A stretch of 64,000 bases of DNA, taken from the IMG/VR virus record IMGVR_UViG_3300027805_000008, positions 27,330-91,329 of that record; one strand, given 5' to 3'. Position 1 is the first letter of the stretch. Each line of letters begins with the position of its first letter. Shown here piece after piece: positions 38,210 through 46,437 of the stretch. This DNA is from a virus. The position numbers and the translations under genes were made by a program. Below the pieces are notes generated by a model. That model saw only the letters and a list, made by a program, of their open reading frames with translations, searched no databases and was not told the origin of the DNA.

Positions 38210-39214
38210 ATGAAAATTGTATTAGATGATATATTGGCAAAATTAGATCCAAAAACAAGAGCAAGAGTTCAGTCGGCAGTAGATGTAAATGTAGATAAGC
38301 AACCAACTCCAAGCATAGGTCTTAACCTGGCCTTGAAGGGTGGACTTGCCTACGGCAGGCAGATCCTTGTTTGGGGAAATAAATCAGCTGGAAAGTCTTC
38401 TTTTTGCTTACAAATGATTGCACTAGCTCAAAAAGAAGGAAAGACATGCGCCTGGATTGATGCAGAGCATTCTTATGACCCAGCGTGGGCAGAACTTTTA
38501 GGAGTAGATTCTGAAAAATTAATTTATTCACCAGCAAAAACTGTTAATGATATGGTTGATGTTGCAACCAAGCTTATGGATGCAGGCGTGGATATGATTG
38601 TAGTAGATTCTATTTCAGCATTACTACCAGCAATTTATTTTGAAAAAGATGGAAATGAAATGAAAGATTTGCAAGACACAAAGCAAATCGGTGCAGAAGC
38701 AAAGGATATGACACATGCGGTTAAAATGCTTAACTACGCAAACAAGAACACGCTTCTTGTCCTTATCTCTCAACAGCGCAATCAATTCGGATCAATGCAT
38801 GCGAGCCATATCCCAACAGGAGGGATGGCAGTTAAATTCTTCTCCTCTACAGTTATTAAATTATGGTCTTCAGAAGCTGAAGCTAATGCTATCAAGGCTG
38901 GCATTAAGGTTGGCGATAAGATTATTGAGCAAAGAGTCGGAAGACCAGTAAATTGGATTATTGATTATAATAAGGTTGGGCCACCAAATCTTTCAGGTCA
39001 ATATGATTTTTACTACCAGGGCGATACCCTGGGTATTGACGCTATAGGAGAAACTCTTGATGTTGCAGAAATGTGCGGAATCGTGGAAAAAGGTGGTGCT
39101 TGGTATACCGTTAATGGAGAAAGATTGCAGGGAAGAGCAAAAGCAGTGCAGTACCTTCGTGATAATCCAGAAGTAGTTATATTACTACAAGAGGAGATAC
39201 GTGCCAAATCTTAA
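38210..39214 (+). CDS. recA: RecA-family recombinase
   Basis: Encodes 334 residues. RecA core motifs are present: GNKSAGKSS Walker A near residues 56-64, AWIDAEHSYDPAWAE with the catalytic Glu, MIVVDSISALLP Walker B near 125, and VLISQQRNQFG near 185. It lacks the long acidic C-terminus of bacterial RecA. It drives strand exchange for repair and replication-coupled recombination with the nucleases encoded just downstream. Confidence 0.9.
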   Translation: MKIVLDDILAKLDPKTRARVQSAVDVNVDKQPTPSIGLNLALKGGLAYGRQILVWGNKSAGKSSFCLQMIALAQKEGKTCAWIDAEHSYDPAWAELLGVDSEKLIYSPAKTVNDMVDVATKLMDAGVDMIVVDSISALLPAIYFEKDGNEMKDLQDTKQIGAEAKDMTHAVKMLNYANKNTLLVLISQQRNQFGSMHASHIPTGGMAVKFFSSTVIKLWSSEAEANAIKAGIKVGDKIIEQRVGRPVNWIIDYNKVGPPNLSGQYDFYYQGDTLGIDAIGETLDVAEMCGIVEKGGAWYTVNGERLQGRAKAVQYLRDNPEVVILLQEEIRAKS

Positions 39215-39386
39215 TGAGTTTTTTCATAAAGAAGAAATTAAAGCAGTCGAGCTTGAGCGTTTGGGTGGTAAAAAGCCATGTAATAAATGCGATAAAGATG
39301 CAGAAGAATATTTTTGGGATGCAACTACATTAACAATGAGTTGGACATGTCCAGATGGACATGATAATAGTTATAGGATTAAGTAA
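39201..39386 (+). CDS. Small zinc-binding protein
   Basis: Encodes 61 residues from a GTG with GAGGAG upstream, overlapping the recA end. CNKC near residue 27 and a downstream C..H pair (TCPDGH) suggest a zinc ribbon. The next gene starts in its stop codon. Function is unknown. Confidence 0.55.
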   Translation: MPNLNEFFHKEEIKAVELERLGGKKPCNKCDKDAEEYFWDATTLTMSWTCPDGHDNSYRIK

Positions 39387-39700
39387 TGTCTGAAAGATCT
39401 GAAGTAAAACGTGATGGGGCCAAGGCTCAAAAAAACAGTGGGCGTGGCGATTATCAAAAAGGCGACGCTAAATGGAATCAATTTTTAGTAGATTATAAAG
39501 AGGCCTCGTCTTCTTTTACTTTAAATAAACCAGTATGGTCTAAAATATGTACTGATACTTTTAAGGTAAGCAGAGATATGCATCCAGCATTAAAGATTAT
39601 TATTGGAACAGAGTCTAAAGTTAGACTTGGAATTATAGAATGGGCAGTCTTAGAAGAACTGATCCAGTTTTGGGAGGATAACAATGGCGAACAAGCGTAG
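39386..39700 (+). CDS. Hjc-like PD-(D/E)XK Holliday junction resolvase
   Basis: Encodes 104 residues. The N-terminus matches archaeal/phage Hjc-like resolvases: KRDGAKAQKNSGRGDYQKGDAKW (20+ residues; key elements GRG, KGD) supplies the first catalytic Asp, and FLVDYKEA gives the D-x-K pair. It probably cuts branched DNA before packaging. A second, RuvC-like resolvase is encoded 2 kb downstream. Confidence 0.65.
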   Translation: MSERSEVKRDGAKAQKNSGRGDYQKGDAKWNQFLVDYKEASSSFTLNKPVWSKICTDTFKVSRDMHPALKIIIGTESKVRLGIIEWAVLEELIQFWEDNNGEQA

Positions 39701-39812
39701 GTTTAATGACACAATTATTAAAAATGGAATGATTGTAAAGATTCGTAAAGATGGCACAATACGATCAGTAGTTGGTCCGTATATAGTAAATCACAAAAAG
39801 GCAAAGCAATGA
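39684..39812 (+). CDS. Very small basic protein
   Basis: Encodes 42 residues with ATG 39684 inside the previous gene's end and a GGGAGG-like site upstream at 39671-39676. It is basic, with a short beta pattern (MIVKIRKDGTIRSVVG). The next gene overlaps its stop. Function is unknown. Confidence 0.5.
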   Translation: MANKRRFNDTIIKNGMIVKIRKDGTIRSVVGPYIVNHKKAKQ

Positions 39813-39964
39813 AAGAAATAATTTATACTACCTTAACTGGAGTTGCAGTAGGAGGGATATTTAGTATATTTAAACTACCTATTCCTGCACCACCAGTATT
39901 TGCTGGACTCATGGGAATTGTTGGTTTGTGGATCGGATACGGTCTAGTTCAAAGGTTCGCATAA
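39809..39964 (+). CDS. XapX-domain membrane protein
   Basis: Encodes 51 residues with two membrane segments around IPAPP: TGVAVGGIFSIFKLPIP and VFAGLMGIVGLWIGYGLV. This matches the XapX family of tiny bacterial membrane proteins of unknown function. It overlaps both neighbours in ATGA style. It is a candidate host-derived gene; a role in membrane conditioning or transport is inference. Confidence 0.7.
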   Translation: MKEIIYTTLTGVAVGGIFSIFKLPIPAPPVFAGLMGIVGLWIGYGLVQRFA

Positions 39965-40074
39965 TGGAAATATTTCTTCTTGGAATGATGATTGGTTTTG
40001 CAGTTGGATACCCAATGGGGTTATTTGTAGATAAGTTGGATAAGAAAGAGAAGGCTAAGAATGGCGGAAGATAA
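39964..40074 (+). CDS. Single-span membrane peptide
   Basis: Encodes 36 residues: an N-terminal membrane helix (FLLGMMIGFAVGYPMGLFV) then a basic tail (DKLDKKEKAKNGGR). It starts in the stop codon of the XapX gene and ends inside the next gene, so the two membrane proteins are probably made together. Confidence 0.5.
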   Translation: MEIFLLGMMIGFAVGYPMGLFVDKLDKKEKAKNGGR

Positions 40075-40399
40075 GAATACTTTAGAGTTAATTAGCTCTA
40101 TTACTGAGTTTAATGATTTGCATGAGTATATGGGAGATGATCAATTAGATAAGGCTTTGGCTATTGTTGTAAAACTATTAATGAACCCAGATGTTCCTTC
40201 AGCCAAGGCACCGTATTTGATTATTGAGCTTCAGGCAATGTCTACTAAGTTTTCAATGATGGCGTCATACTATTCTACAATAGCTAAGGATAAGGCTGGA
40301 ACTACAAATAACAACAAGAAAAACATTTATTATTCAGCAAAGGAGTCCATAGACAAACTTGTAGATGCACTCAAATATGTCGTTAGGTATAATTCGTAA
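40061..40399 (+). CDS. Conserved hypothetical protein beside Cas4-like nuclease
   Basis: Encodes 112 residues, all-helical (QLDKALAIVVKLLMNPDV, YLIIELQAMSTKFSMMASY). It overlaps the nuclease start by one base (TAATG). The tight coupling suggests a partner of the nuclease; no family function is known to me. Confidence 0.65.
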   Translation: MAEDKNTLELISSITEFNDLHEYMGDDQLDKALAIVVKLLMNPDVPSAKAPYLIIELQAMSTKFSMMASYYSTIAKDKAGTTNNNKKNIYYSAKESIDKLVDALKYVVRYNS

Positions 40400-41190
40400 T
40401 GGGTAGAGATATTGTAAAGAACCTTAAGTTTAAGAAGCATACTGGTAAACATTTTGACCCAGAACTATTTGCACAGTTGCTTGATGAGTCATACCGAAAT
40501 ACAAAACGTGCAGATGGAGAGATGACTAAGAAGTCATTTAGCCCAAGCTCTTTAGGATACGGTCATGGAACATGCCCAAGATATTGGTACATGGCTTTTA
40601 GCGGTGCAATGTTTATTGATGATAACGATGCCGTGGCTGTTGCTAATATGGCTCAAGGGACACAGGCACATGAAAGACTTCAGAAGTTAATTGCTACAAT
40701 GCCACAGTTTGTTGCCGAAGAAGAAGAGATTATTAATGAGTATCCTCCTATTCGTGGGTTTATTGACTTGATTATGGAATATGATAATGAAAAAGTAATT
40801 GGTGAAATTAAAACTGCTAAGCAAGAAGTGTGGGATGCTCGTCAGTCTGAAATGAAGCCCACACCCAATCACCTGCTTCAGTTGCTAACATATATGAAAC
40901 TTAAGAATGCTAAAGAAGGATTTTTTCTTTATGAAAATAAGAATACTCAAGAGCTAATCGTTATTCCAGTTTCTATGAATGAAAAGAATACTAAGATTAT
41001 TGAAGATACATTTACTTGGATGTGCGAAGTATGGGATAATTTTAAAGACGGAGATTTGCCAATGAGACCAGAAGGATCTTCAAAGTCTAAGATGCCCTGC
41101 ACATATTGCCCAATCAAGAAAGAATGCTACAGTAAAGATACCCCTGTCGGTACTGTTCAGATAGAGTTGTTTTCGGTACCCAAAGTATGA
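40399..41190 (+). CDS. Cas4/RecB-like exonuclease
   Basis: Encodes 263 residues. The nuclease core shows the upstream His region (AQGTQAHERLQ), GFIDLIMEY with the catalytic Asp, and VIGEIKTAK giving E-x-K. A cysteine in TCPRYWY plus CTYCPIKKEC would form the 4Fe-4S cluster typical of Cas4 and AddB. It probably resects DNA ends for RecA-dependent recombination. No CRISPR array is nearby. Confidence 0.82.
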   Translation: MGRDIVKNLKFKKHTGKHFDPELFAQLLDESYRNTKRADGEMTKKSFSPSSLGYGHGTCPRYWYMAFSGAMFIDDNDAVAVANMAQGTQAHERLQKLIATMPQFVAEEEEIINEYPPIRGFIDLIMEYDNEKVIGEIKTAKQEVWDARQSEMKPTPNHLLQLLTYMKLKNAKEGFFLYENKNTQELIVIPVSMNEKNTKIIEDTFTWMCEVWDNFKDGDLPMRPEGSSKSKMPCTYCPIKKECYSKDTPVGTVQIELFSVPKV

Positions 41191-41465
41191 TTTGTGCAAA
41201 TAAAGAATGCGCTAAAGACTTTGAGCCAAAGACTCACAATCAAAAATATTGTACTGACGAGTGCTGCCGCATTGCAACTAATAGAAGAATTATGGAAAAG
41301 TATTACGAAAAGAAAGCTATTAGAAATGGCGCTGCTCGTGGATGTAAAAAATGTGGAGCTCAATTAAGTAGATACAATGATACTGTTTTGTGCGCTTCAT
41401 GTCAAAAAAAGATTGATATAACAAAAAGAAATAAAATTGTAGGAATGCTAGATGAAATTAGCTGA
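41187..41465 (+). CDS. Double zinc-finger protein
   Basis: Encodes 92 residues. Two zinc modules are visible: CANKECAKDFEPK..YCTDECC at the N-terminus, like the zinc-bundle of small HNH-like or MYM-like fingers, and CKKCGAQL...CASC in the second half, separated by a basic helix. It overlaps genes on both sides. Nucleic-acid binding is likely; specific function is unknown. Confidence 0.6.
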   Translation: MICANKECAKDFEPKTHNQKYCTDECCRIATNRRIMEKYYEKKAIRNGAARGCKKCGAQLSRYNDTVLCASCQKKIDITKRNKIVGMLDEIS

Positions 41466-42018
41466 ACTTATAAAAACTAAGGCGAACAGAGTTTTGGGTA
41501 TAGATGCGTCTACTAATTCAGTTGCATTCTGCTTAATGGAAAACGATCAGCCATTAAAGTGGGGCAAGATTGATTTTGTGGGAGCAGACATATATGAAAA
41601 GATATATGATGCCAAGGTAAAGATGCATGTAATGTTAAATGAATTAAAGTCTGATTATATTGCTGTAGAAGGAGCTATCCTTGTTAGATCACCAGATGCT
41701 GTGATAAAATTATCGTACGTCTACGGCGTTGTTATCGCCGAATTAATGTCTACTGGAGCTAAGGTTATTACAATTAGTCCAAGTTCTTGGCAGGCTTATA
41801 TAGGAAATAAAAATCCAACCAAAGATGAAAAGCAGGCAATTAGAATAAAGAATCCAGGATATGCGGACTCATGGTACAAGACGCAGTTACGCAATATGAG
41901 AAAACAAAGAACCGTAGATTACTTTAATAAGAAGTATAATTTACTGCTATCAGATTTTGACGTAGCAGATGCATTTGGCATTGCTCATTATGCTAATAAG
42001 GTGTTAACAGAACGATGA
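41452..42018 (+). CDS. RuvC-like Holliday junction resolvase
   Basis: Encodes 188 residues with an RNase H-like fold: LGIDASTNSVAF near residue 16 (first Asp), IAVEGAIL near 71 (Glu) and DVADAFGIAHYA near 168 (paired acidic residues). It would resolve four-way junctions from recombination or replication before packaging. Its neighbours are the Cas4-like nuclease and zinc-finger genes. Confidence 0.8.
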   Translation: MKLAELIKTKANRVLGIDASTNSVAFCLMENDQPLKWGKIDFVGADIYEKIYDAKVKMHVMLNELKSDYIAVEGAILVRSPDAVIKLSYVYGVVIAELMSTGAKVITISPSSWQAYIGNKNPTKDEKQAIRIKNPGYADSWYKTQLRNMRKQRTVDYFNKKYNLLLSDFDVADAFGIAHYANKVLTER

Positions 42019-42161
42019 AATTATATCAAAGCAAAGATTGGCTATATAGAAGATATGTAGTTCAAAAGAAAACCGTTACAGAGATAGGCAAGGAGTGTGG
42101 TGTTTCTGCTATGACTATACAGAGATACCTGGAGCAGTTTGGACTAATTAAAAAAAGATGA
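42015..42161 (+). CDS. Short homeodomain-like HTH protein
   Basis: Encodes 48 residues, almost entirely a helix-turn-helix: VTEIGKECGVSAMTIQRYL. It overlaps both neighbours by 4 nt (ATGA). Such minimal HTH proteins may act as small repressors or be remnants of larger regulators. It is the shortest DNA-binding candidate in the window. Confidence 0.65.
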   Translation: MKLYQSKDWLYRRYVVQKKTVTEIGKECGVSAMTIQRYLEQFGLIKKR

Positions 42162-42718
42162 AAATTTATGAAGGTAGCAATAGTCAAGCTGGCCAGGAGT
42201 CATTTGTCCTTAATTCATTGAAAGAAAAAAGGCATGGATTTTATGTAGAAATAGGAGGCTATCACTCAAAGAATGATAGCAATACTTATTTACTAGAGAA
42301 ACAGTATGACTGGAAAGGTGTGGCTTTAGAGATAGATAAAGAAAGATCAGATGAGTATAATGCGAATAGATCTAATATATGTTTAAATGTTGATGCCACC
42401 ACCTTTGACTACCTTAAGTATTTTGAAGAAAATAATTTCCCAAATACAATAGATTACTTACAGGTTGACATTGAGCCCGCATTTCAGTCTTTAAAAGCTT
42501 TAGAGTCGATACCCCTTGACAAGTATAGGTTTTCTGTTATAACATTTGAACATGACCTTTATGCTGATTTAAATAATTTATTAATAAAGAAAAAAGCAAT
42601 GGAAATTTTGTTTAAGTTTGGATACACCCTTGCCGTAGAAAATGTAGAGGGTGATGAAAAAATTTTTGAAGACTGGTGGTTGGATTCAAATATAAGAAAC
42701 GGGGTAAGTAATGAGTAA
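42158..42718 (+). CDS. FkbM-family methyltransferase
   Basis: Encodes 186 residues. The FkbM/Methyltransf_21 pattern is clear: GFYVEIGGYHSKNDSNTY near residue 28 (SAM-binding loop with conserved Glu), WKGVALEID near 51, then TIDYLQVDIEPA near 103. Members O-methylate sugars, lipids or small molecules. It is paired with a second methyltransferase, suggesting modification of a glycan, of surface material or of nucleotides. Confidence 0.75.
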   Translation: MKIYEGSNSQAGQESFVLNSLKEKRHGFYVEIGGYHSKNDSNTYLLEKQYDWKGVALEIDKERSDEYNANRSNICLNVDATTFDYLKYFEENNFPNTIDYLQVDIEPAFQSLKALESIPLDKYRFSVITFEHDLYADLNNLLIKKKAMEILFKFGYTLAVENVEGDEKIFEDWWLDSNIRNGVSNE

Positions 42719-43262
42719 AGATGTTTGGCTAAATGCCACCATTGAAGATGCTGGAGATCTAATATTAACTGGCTATACTGGAGACTTTAAGGATATGCCA
42801 GTATATGAAGAAGTTATTTCATTAACTAAAAGTTTAGAAGGTCATAGTCAATATGCACTAGATTTTGGATGCGGTGTTGGAAGAAACACTATGTCCCTAG
42901 CTAAAGATTATAGAAAAGTTGTAGGATTTGATTTGCCAAGCATGATCTCATTAGTTCCAGATGATAACAAGTCAAACAATATATTGTATACGTCAGACTG
43001 GAGCACAGTTAAAAGCTTTAAATTTGACTTAGTCCTTGCTAGCCTAGTATTTCAACATATACATGACGATGAATTAAATGAGTATTTATCTGAATTAAAT
43101 ACTTCTAAATTGGTTTTGCATAGCCGAACTTGGATGGACGATACTGGAACAGAGGTCTTGACAATTGTTGAGAAATATTTTAATATAGAAACTATTGAGT
43201 ATGTAAGAGATCCTAATAATCCCATTGATGATCATTTTATTGCAGTTCTAAGGAAGCGCTAA
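42711..43262 (+). CDS. Class I SAM-dependent methyltransferase
   Basis: Encodes 183 residues, overlapping the FkbM gene by 8 nt. Motif I is ALDFGCGVGRNTMSLA near residue 44, followed by VVGFDLPS (acidic residue binding SAM ribose) and DLVLASLVFQHI. The substrate is unknown. Two adjacent methyltransferases and the following Nmad1-like gene hint at a modification pathway. Confidence 0.78.
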   Translation: MSKDVWLNATIEDAGDLILTGYTGDFKDMPVYEEVISLTKSLEGHSQYALDFGCGVGRNTMSLAKDYRKVVGFDLPSMISLVPDDNKSNNILYTSDWSTVKSFKFDLVLASLVFQHIHDDELNEYLSELNTSKLVLHSRTWMDDTGTEVLTIVEKYFNIETIEYVRDPNNPIDDHFIAVLRKR

Positions 43263-43585
43263 TGTTAAGGCCAGTATTTGAAGATACTAATCAGTTTAAG
43301 TTTGAAGACTTATATCTATATGCAGTTGGTGCTCCAGCTGGAAATAAGATACTAAGCTCATGCTTAGAAATTGCCCATATGCTTATTGAGAAGAATATTT
43401 CATACGGAAACTCTGCCCTTGATCCAGCTAGAATATTTTCAACGGCGGACTCAACAGAACAATTAAAGGTTCGTATTGATGATAAATTAAACAGAGTAAA
43501 GAATAACCAAGGGTTCGCTGGAGATAATGATATAGACGACCTAATAGGATACTTAATTTTATACAAGATATCCAAATCCAGTTGA
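43262..43585 (+). CDS. Nmad1-like (DUF1599) protein
   Basis: Encodes 107 residues. MLIEKNISYGNSALDPARIF and KVRIDDKLNRVKNNQGF...DDLIGYLIL fit the nucleotide-modification-associated domain 1 family, an all-alpha group related to MazG/dUTPase-like folds and found in phages. Its start overlaps the preceding stop. A nucleotide-processing role is likely; the family assignment is from memory. Confidence 0.6.
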   Translation: MLRPVFEDTNQFKFEDLYLYAVGAPAGNKILSSCLEIAHMLIEKNISYGNSALDPARIFSTADSTEQLKVRIDDKLNRVKNNQGFAGDNDIDDLIGYLILYKISKSS

Positions 43586-43610
43586 TTTTTTAGTCGACTA
43601 AGAGTATACT
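43582..43610 (+). promoter_or_regulatory. Sigma70-type promoter, leaderless start
   Basis: TTGATT at 43582-43587 and TATACT at 43605-43610, 17-nt spacer. The -10 ends 7 nt before ATG 43618, with no Shine-Dalgarno. It drives the terminase unit. Confidence 0.7.
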
Positions 43611-43617
43611 CTAATAT

Positions 43618-44160
43618 ATGTCTGAAATTGAATTAGCTGATCATTTTGATCGCATGAATATAGTAGTCTCAGAACTACTAAAGGGAAATAACCCAACCCA
43701 AATTGCCACCCTAACAGGCTTCAAGAGAGCCGAAGTGGTTGAGTTGATAGATGAGTGGAAGAGTGTGGTCCACAACGATACAGCGGCCCGTGACAGGGCT
43801 AAAGAGGCTATCTCTGGAGCTGATCAACACTATGCAATGCTTATTAAAGAGGCATGGAAAACAGTTGAAGATGCAGATCAGGCGGGACAACTAAGCGTTA
43901 AATCAGGAGCGCTAAAACTAATTGCCGATATTGAGGGTAAAAGAATTGGTATGTTGCAGGAAGTTGGCCTATTAGATAATGCAGAGCTGGCAGATCAAAT
44001 TGCTGAGACTGAGCGCAAGCAGGATATCTTGGTTAAGATATTAAAAGAAGTAACAGCTTCCTGTTCTAAATGTAAAATGGATGTTGCAAAAAGACTTTCT
44101 CAAATTACTGGAATAGTTGAGCCAGTAGTATTAAGCGAAGAAGAGGCTAATGTACTGTGA
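43618..44160 (+). CDS. Terminase small subunit-like protein
   Basis: Encodes 180 residues. The N-terminal HTH (NPTQIATLTGFKRAEVVELID) would bind the packaging site, and the long central helices (IGMLQEVGLLDNAELADQ) could form the ring. A CSKCKM pair lies near residue 148. It lies immediately before the large subunit. The role is inferred from HTH plus position; small subunits are poorly conserved. Confidence 0.65.
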   Translation: MSEIELADHFDRMNIVVSELLKGNNPTQIATLTGFKRAEVVELIDEWKSVVHNDTAARDRAKEAISGADQHYAMLIKEAWKTVEDADQAGQLSVKSGALKLIADIEGKRIGMLQEVGLLDNAELADQIAETERKQDILVKILKEVTASCSKCKMDVAKRLSQITGIVEPVVLSEEEANVL

Positions 44161-44305
44161 TCATGTTTATAAGGAAATGGATACAGATTTGTGTCCAGAA
44201 TGTGCCATGCCTACGCATAGAATTGATTGGAAAGAAGTAGCACGATCACATAAAGAGTGGATTGATAGTGGTAAGGCAACTACTCAAGGATGGTGGTCAA
44301 TATAA
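44150..44305 (+). CDS. Small Cys/His protein between terminase genes
   Basis: Encodes 51 residues. C3, H5 and CPEC near residue 15 suggest zinc binding; the C-terminus is Trp-rich (TTQGWWSI). It overlaps the upstream gene by 11 nt and its stop overlaps the terminase start. Function is unknown. Confidence 0.55.
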   Translation: MYCDHVYKEMDTDLCPECAMPTHRIDWKEVARSHKEWIDSGKATTQGWWSI

Positions 44306-46095
44306 TGGAACTTAACTTTAATGATTTAATTGACATTCTAGACGGAGAAGAGTTTGATGAGCGCCCAGTAGATCTACGCACATTTGTAACTAGTCCAGAT
44401 TACCTAGGCCTACCGCCACTTTCTGAATACCAATATATATTAATTGAAAAATCTTCTCAGGTGTATAAAGAATCTACTTTGATAAAACTATTTGGCGAAG
44501 ATGAAGGCCGAAGAATGTTTAAGCAAACTGCTAACGAAGTGGTTGCTCAGCTAGGAAAGGGTTCTGGTAAAGATTATTGTTCTACTATATCAGTAGCCTA
44601 TATAGTATATTTACTATTGTGTTTAAAAGATCCAGCTCAATATTATGGAAAGCCTCCTGGAGACTCTATTGATATAATTAATATTGCTATTAACGCACAG
44701 CAGGCAAATAACGTTTTCTTTAAGGGATTCAGGACACGTATAGATAGGTCTCCCTGGTTTATTGGGAAATATACTGAAAAAGCTTCTGAAATAAAGTTTA
44801 ATAAAAATATAACAGTACACTCAGGGCACTCGGAGCGAGAGGCCTGGGAAGGATATAACGTTATCGTAATCATCCTTGACGAAATCTCAGGATTTGCTAC
44901 AGAGAATACAACTGGTCACGAACAGGCTAAAACTGGTAGTGCTATATATGAGATGTATCGTGCCTCTGTTGATTCACGTTTTCCAGATTATGGAAAAGTT
45001 ATTCTGCTTTCATTTCCAAGATATAAAAACGATTATATTCAACAAAGATATGAAGATGTTGTTGCAGAAAAAGAAATAGTTATTAGAACGCATCATTTCA
45101 AGTTAGACGATTCTTTGCCAGACGGAACAGAAGGCAATGAATTTGATATTGAGTGGGAAGAAGATCATATCCTATCTTACAAATACCCTAGAATGTATGC
45201 ATTAAAAAGACCAACGTGGGAGATTAATCCAACTAGAAGCATTGATGATTTTAAAGTAGCCTTTTATAAAAATGCTCCAGACGCACTAGGAAGATTCGCC
45301 TGCATGCCATCAGAGGCAATAGATGCATTTTTTAAGTCTAGAGAAAAAATTGAAAAGTCTTTTAGCAATATGGCTTCAGCCGTAGATGAGTTTGGTAGGT
45401 TCGAGCCTTGGTTTGCACCAGACCCAGATAAAGAATATTTTATACACGTTGACCTAGCTCAAAAACACGATCATTGTGCAGTTGCAATGGCTCACGTACA
45501 AAAATGGGTAAATGTAAAAGTAACAGACACATACTCTCAGCCAGCACCCATTGTTGAAGTTGATGCAGTTAGATATTGGACTCCAACTCCAGATAAATCA
45601 GTAGATTTTACAGAAGTAAAAGATTATATACTATCTCTAAGGACAAAGGGGTTTAAGGTTAGGGTCTGCACCTTTGACAGATGGAATTCTCATGATATGA
45701 TGCAGCAATTAAAACAGTATGGAATTAATACTGAAACTTTATCTGTTGCTAAGAAGCATTACGACGATATGGCAATGGTTGTTGCTGAAGATAGGCTTAC
45801 TGGACCACATATTCAATTATTAATTGACGAATTATTGCAGTTAAAAATTATGAGAGATAGGGTTGACCACCCAAGAAAGGGATCTAAGGACTTAGCAGAC
45901 GCCGTCTGTGGATCTATATTTAATGCTATTAGTAGAAGTAGGCCACAAAATAATGAAGAGATAGATATTCACACCTATACATCTTTAAAGTGGGATAGAG
46001 AAGAAGACGAAGATACAATTGTTACAAACATGATAAGGCCACCAAGAATGCCAAAGGATTTATCAGATGTATTAGACGGAATGGAAATAGTATGA
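44305..46095 (+). CDS. terL: Terminase large subunit
   Basis: Encodes 596 residues from ATG 44305; an upstream in-frame start at 44290 sits in the preceding gene. The ATPase has Walker A LGKGSGKD (residues 83-90) and Walker B IILDEISG (D192, E193). The RNase H-like nuclease shows HVDLAQ (D383), TFDRWN (D458) and DLADAV (D532). It translocates DNA into the capsid through the portal and cuts it. It is unusual in lying more than 43 kb from the portal gene. Confidence 0.93.
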   Translation: MELNFNDLIDILDGEEFDERPVDLRTFVTSPDYLGLPPLSEYQYILIEKSSQVYKESTLIKLFGEDEGRRMFKQTANEVVAQLGKGSGKDYCSTISVAYIVYLLLCLKDPAQYYGKPPGDSIDIINIAINAQQANNVFFKGFRTRIDRSPWFIGKYTEKASEIKFNKNITVHSGHSEREAWEGYNVIVIILDEISGFATENTTGHEQAKTGSAIYEMYRASVDSRFPDYGKVILLSFPRYKNDYIQQRYEDVVAEKEIVIRTHHFKLDDSLPDGTEGNEFDIEWEEDHILSYKYPRMYALKRPTWEINPTRSIDDFKVAFYKNAPDALGRFACMPSEAIDAFFKSREKIEKSFSNMASAVDEFGRFEPWFAPDPDKEYFIHVDLAQKHDHCAVAMAHVQKWVNVKVTDTYSQPAPIVEVDAVRYWTPTPDKSVDFTEVKDYILSLRTKGFKVRVCTFDRWNSHDMMQQLKQYGINTETLSVAKKHYDDMAMVVAEDRLTGPHIQLLIDELLQLKIMRDRVDHPRKGSKDLADAVCGSIFNAISRSRPQNNEEIDIHTYTSLKWDREEDEDTIVTNMIRPPRMPKDLSDVLDGMEIV

Positions 46096-46343
46096 GTATA
46101 TACCAAGAAAAAGCTAAAGAGTGTAAATGTTGTGGAAAACATGTGCCATTACCAACAGTATTAAAAGAATATAATGGAGTATCAGTATGCCCAACTACAT
46201 TTGCTAATGTTATAGAATATAAAAGAATGTGGAAGTCTTTGGGGAAAAGGCCTTCTGGAAGTATAAGAAAGCATTTCTCTGATTATGTACAACAGTTAGT
46301 AGAAGAAACCATTGACAAAAATGAAGATGGCACGTTACAATAG
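46092..46343 (+). CDS. Zinc-ribbon hypothetical protein
   Basis: Encodes 83 residues, overlapping the terminase stop (ATGA). CKCCGKHVPLPTVLKEYNG followed by a single Cys (VCP) gives a short zinc-ribbon-like element, then a basic helix. It recurs beside phage terminase genes as far as I know; function is unknown. Confidence 0.55.
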   Translation: MSIYQEKAKECKCCGKHVPLPTVLKEYNGVSVCPTTFANVIEYKRMWKSLGKRPSGSIRKHFSDYVQQLVEETIDKNEDGTLQ

Positions 46344-46350
46344 ACACTTG

Positions 46351-46424
46351 GCACCAGTAGCCAAGTTGGTCAAGGCCCCGAACTCATAATTCGGCTATCG
46401 TAGGTTCAAGTCCTACCTGGTGTA
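46351..46424 (+). tRNA. tRNA with CAU anticodon (Met or Ile2)
   Basis: Cloverleaf: acceptor GCACCAG/CTGGTGT (first pair G-U), D arm GCC/GGC, anticodon stem CCGAA/TTCGG with loop CTCATAA, T arm GTAGG-TTCAAGT-CCTAC and discriminator A. CCA is not encoded (CTA follows). The anticodon stem lacks the GGG/CCC pairs of an initiator, so it is an elongator Met tRNA or, if modified to lysidine, an AUA-reading Ile tRNA. The latter would suit the AUA-rich genes. Confidence 0.9.
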
Positions 46425-46437
46425 CTAAGGAGACATT

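Noticed and set aside
40399-41190. Cas4-like gene as part of a CRISPR system
   Set aside because: No repeat array and no other cas gene is present; its neighbours are recombination genes.
44301-44306. TATAAT just before the large terminase start
   Set aside because: It overlaps the start codon itself, so it cannot place a transcription start before the gene; likely chance.
46351-46424. tRNA as a phage attachment site
   Set aside because: No integrase or excisionase gene and no repeat of the tRNA 3' end was noticed in the window.
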